Positions 34,501-35,041 of a stretch of 35,041 bases of DNA are shown here, in pieces. Each line of letters starts with the position of its first letter. Position 1 is the first letter of the stretch. The stretch is from Guillardia theta CCMP2712 (lineage: Eukaryota; Cryptophyceae; Pyrenomonadales; Geminigeraceae), in the NCBI RefSeq assembly GCF_000315625.1, contig NW_005434549.1, positions 84,831 to 119,871 on the forward strand. Reading direction: 5' to 3'. The position numbers were made by a program, and so were the translations under genes. Under the pieces are notes generated by a model. That model was given only the letters and a program-made list of their open reading frames with translations. It did no database searches and had not been told where the DNA came from.

Positions 34501-35041
34501 AGCGGTGTAGTAGTGTCCATCCTCTTCGGAAACTCTCCGTCAGAGCACGAGTACAACAACCTCTACCCCATCAACGCTCTGCGCAACCTCGCCCTCAACA
34601 CGTCGAAGTTCTGCGCTGCTGAGCTGGTGCTCCTAGTCGACGTCGACTTCCTGCCCTCCAAGGCGTTGGTGGACAAGTGCCAGGATGAGGAGTACCTCGC
34701 AGCGATGCGGCAGGCAAGCGCGATCGGGAGCATGTACGAGCAATGACCTGTCCTCCTGCAGATGACGTCTGCAGGAAGCGCGCTAGTAGTTCCCGCGTTC
34801 GAGGTTGAGGACACGGGAGGGGATGTCCACCAGTGACGCAAGGGTTGCAGATGCAGGAGCTTGATGCAGACGCGTCGCATCTGAGCATGGAGGAGCTGCA
34901 AGAGCTCTGCAAGGAAGGGAGGGCTGAAGGGTTCCACGTGACCAATTACCCCAAGGGACACAGTCCCACGGACTTCGAGCGATGGTTGGAGGAGGAGGAC
35001 GAAGGGAGGGGGGGGGGGGGAGGGAGGACGGCGCGACGACG
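28588..35041 (+). CDS. Multidomain zinc ribbon-WW-C2-WW-LRR-coiled coil-GT49 glycosyltransferase (3' end outside window)
   Basis: Exons: 28588-29986, 30090-30145, 30195-30302, 30345-30419, 30491-31438, 31728-31863, 32289-32419, 32531-32787, 33036-33465, 33518-33637, 33688-33858, 33906-34063, 34113-34454, 34503-34713, 34762-34803, 34851 onward; about 1,590 codons visible, phase kept throughout. Zinc ribbon with C6/C9 and C20/C23. WW 1 at about 203-235 (LPPGWKVCYF ... TTWQLP). C2 at about 431-545 (EMKIVSGRHMPKKDLFGKID, NPDWHH, FTFFTSSN, WYPVFDP). WW 2 at about 673-700 (GHGWEMKQ ... TQWEAP). RNase-inhibitor-like LRRs (LAVLDLSGCTEL, MKSLDMAEN, ITALDVRLCDLSD). Coiled coil (QLQQEKMMVKEQKRYDQVMR), then an Asp/Tyr-rich linker. 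Then a LARGE/B4GAT1-like GT49 domain: VVLVTQASLDRLPRLEAQLL, YPINALRNLAL, LLVDVDFLPS with the metal-binding DVD, ALVVPAFE, YPKGHSPTDFERW. No N-terminal membrane anchor is visible. The join at 34063/34113 is the critical junction; if it is wrong there are two genes. Confidence 0.75.
30420..30490 (+). other. Intron made of GGA repeat with TACTAAC branch-point-like site
   Basis: GTAGG donor, then about 15 GGA units, then GATACTAACGGATGAATCAG. The 3' part has no pyrimidine tract but carries a perfect TACTAAC 15 bp before the acceptor. Confidence 0.75.
31499..31690 (+). repeat. CTG and pyrimidine repeats in intron
   Basis: About nine CTG units at 31502-31529, followed by CTC/TTC-rich sequence and a C-run near 31656-31674, all inside the 31439-31727 intron of the multidomain gene. 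Confidence 0.85.
31915..32245 (+). repeat. 64-bp minisatellite, five copies
   Basis: GGTGAAGTCAGCAGAAGAGA recurs at exact 64-bp spacing (the T of TGAAG at 31931, 31995, 32059, 32123, 32187), almost identical between copies. It lies wholly within the intron 31864-32288. A period not divisible by three agrees with it being non-coding. Confidence 0.95.
32796..33015 (+). repeat. GGA repeats in intron
   Basis: Two GGA microsatellite blocks (32796-32834 and 32983-33015) in the intron 32788-33035. The downstream one ends next to the pyrimidine tract and acceptor. Confidence 0.85.
34064..34112 (+). other. 49-nt intron deciding the glycosyltransferase fusion
   Basis: The donor is AT|GTGAGAGG, GCTAAC lies mid-intron, and the acceptor is GAGGGCAG|G. 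Splicing gives KIM-RAMKASVEEL in phase. Without splicing, TGA follows ATG immediately (34065-34067). Confidence 0.6.
34714..34761 (+). other. GC-AG intron, 48 nt
   Basis: The donor is CAG|GCAAGC and the acceptor CCTGCAG. It joins EYLAAMRQ to MTSAGSALVVPAFE in phase 0. Reading through reaches TGA at 34744. Confidence 0.7.

Noticed and set aside
34713-34746. Stop codon at 34744 ending the glycosyltransferase
   Set aside because: It lies inside a 48-nt GC-AG intron; splicing continues into conserved ALVVPAFE and PKGHSPTDF segments.

Overview
The window looks like nuclear DNA of an intron-rich, moderately GC-rich protist. The coding blocks are cut by many short GT-AG (and a few GC-AG) introns, most of them 45-54 nt. 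The aspartate aminotransferase carries a mitochondrial transit peptide, and there is a four-histidine carotenoid oxygenase. The gene style (dense short introns, PDZ/coiled-coil proteins, possible plastid presequence, compact convergent pairs) fits a cryptophyte such as Guillardia theta. That assignment is inference from style, not a database match. All exon models were spliced by eye, using phase continuity, family resemblance and the narrow intron length.

Layout. 1-1067: GGGGTA-rich spacer. 1068-3978: plus-strand gene with an N-terminal PDZ domain and a long coiled coil (20 exons resolved), followed by a possible polyQ exon near 4.4 kb. 4601-6002: minus-strand PDZ gene, tail-to-tail with the first. 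6200-6720: GC-rich island 1. 7636-8160: small intronless gene. 8516-11022: mitochondrial aspartate aminotransferase, minus strand, 18 exons including a 16-nt microexon. 11640-12720: GC island 2. 12960-13660: GGGGTA spacer and a GTTGATAACAAGT minisatellite. 13989-16328: plus-strand Gln-rich/coiled-coil/PDZ gene. 16367-18147 (perhaps to 18531): carotenoid cleavage dioxygenase, minus strand, ending 38 bp from the PDZ gene. 18640-19200: GC island 3. 19384-20154: intronless unknown gene. 21280-21600: GC island 4. 21658-21981: small intronless gene with telomere-type repeats directly upstream. 22195-22930: eroded gene remnant. 23850-24245: small intronless gene sharing an IDxxGNF motif with the one at 7.6 kb. 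25113-25934: intronless CENP-B/pogo-type DNA-binding protein. 26.2-28.1 kb: GGGGTA spacer and GC island 5. 28588 to the window end: a very large multidomain gene.

The most notable object is this last gene. With introns of normal length, one continuous frame runs through a zinc ribbon, WW, C2, second WW, leucine-rich repeats, a basic coiled coil and an acidic linker, and then into a LARGE/B4GAT1-type (GT49) glycosyltransferase that runs off the end of the window. The second theme is a set of five dispersed GC-rich islands that share short words (CTTTGAGTAAA, GAAGGCAAGTTCCGA, GAGTC/GACTC, CCGG) and are mostly embedded in strand-biased GGGGTA spacers. They look like copies of an undescribed repeat class. 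The intronless genes sit in this spacer compartment, while the intron-dense genes form their own blocks. The genes do not form an obvious pathway. The PDZ/coiled-coil proteins and the WW/C2/LRR protein are scaffold-type, and the two enzymes are organellar metabolism.
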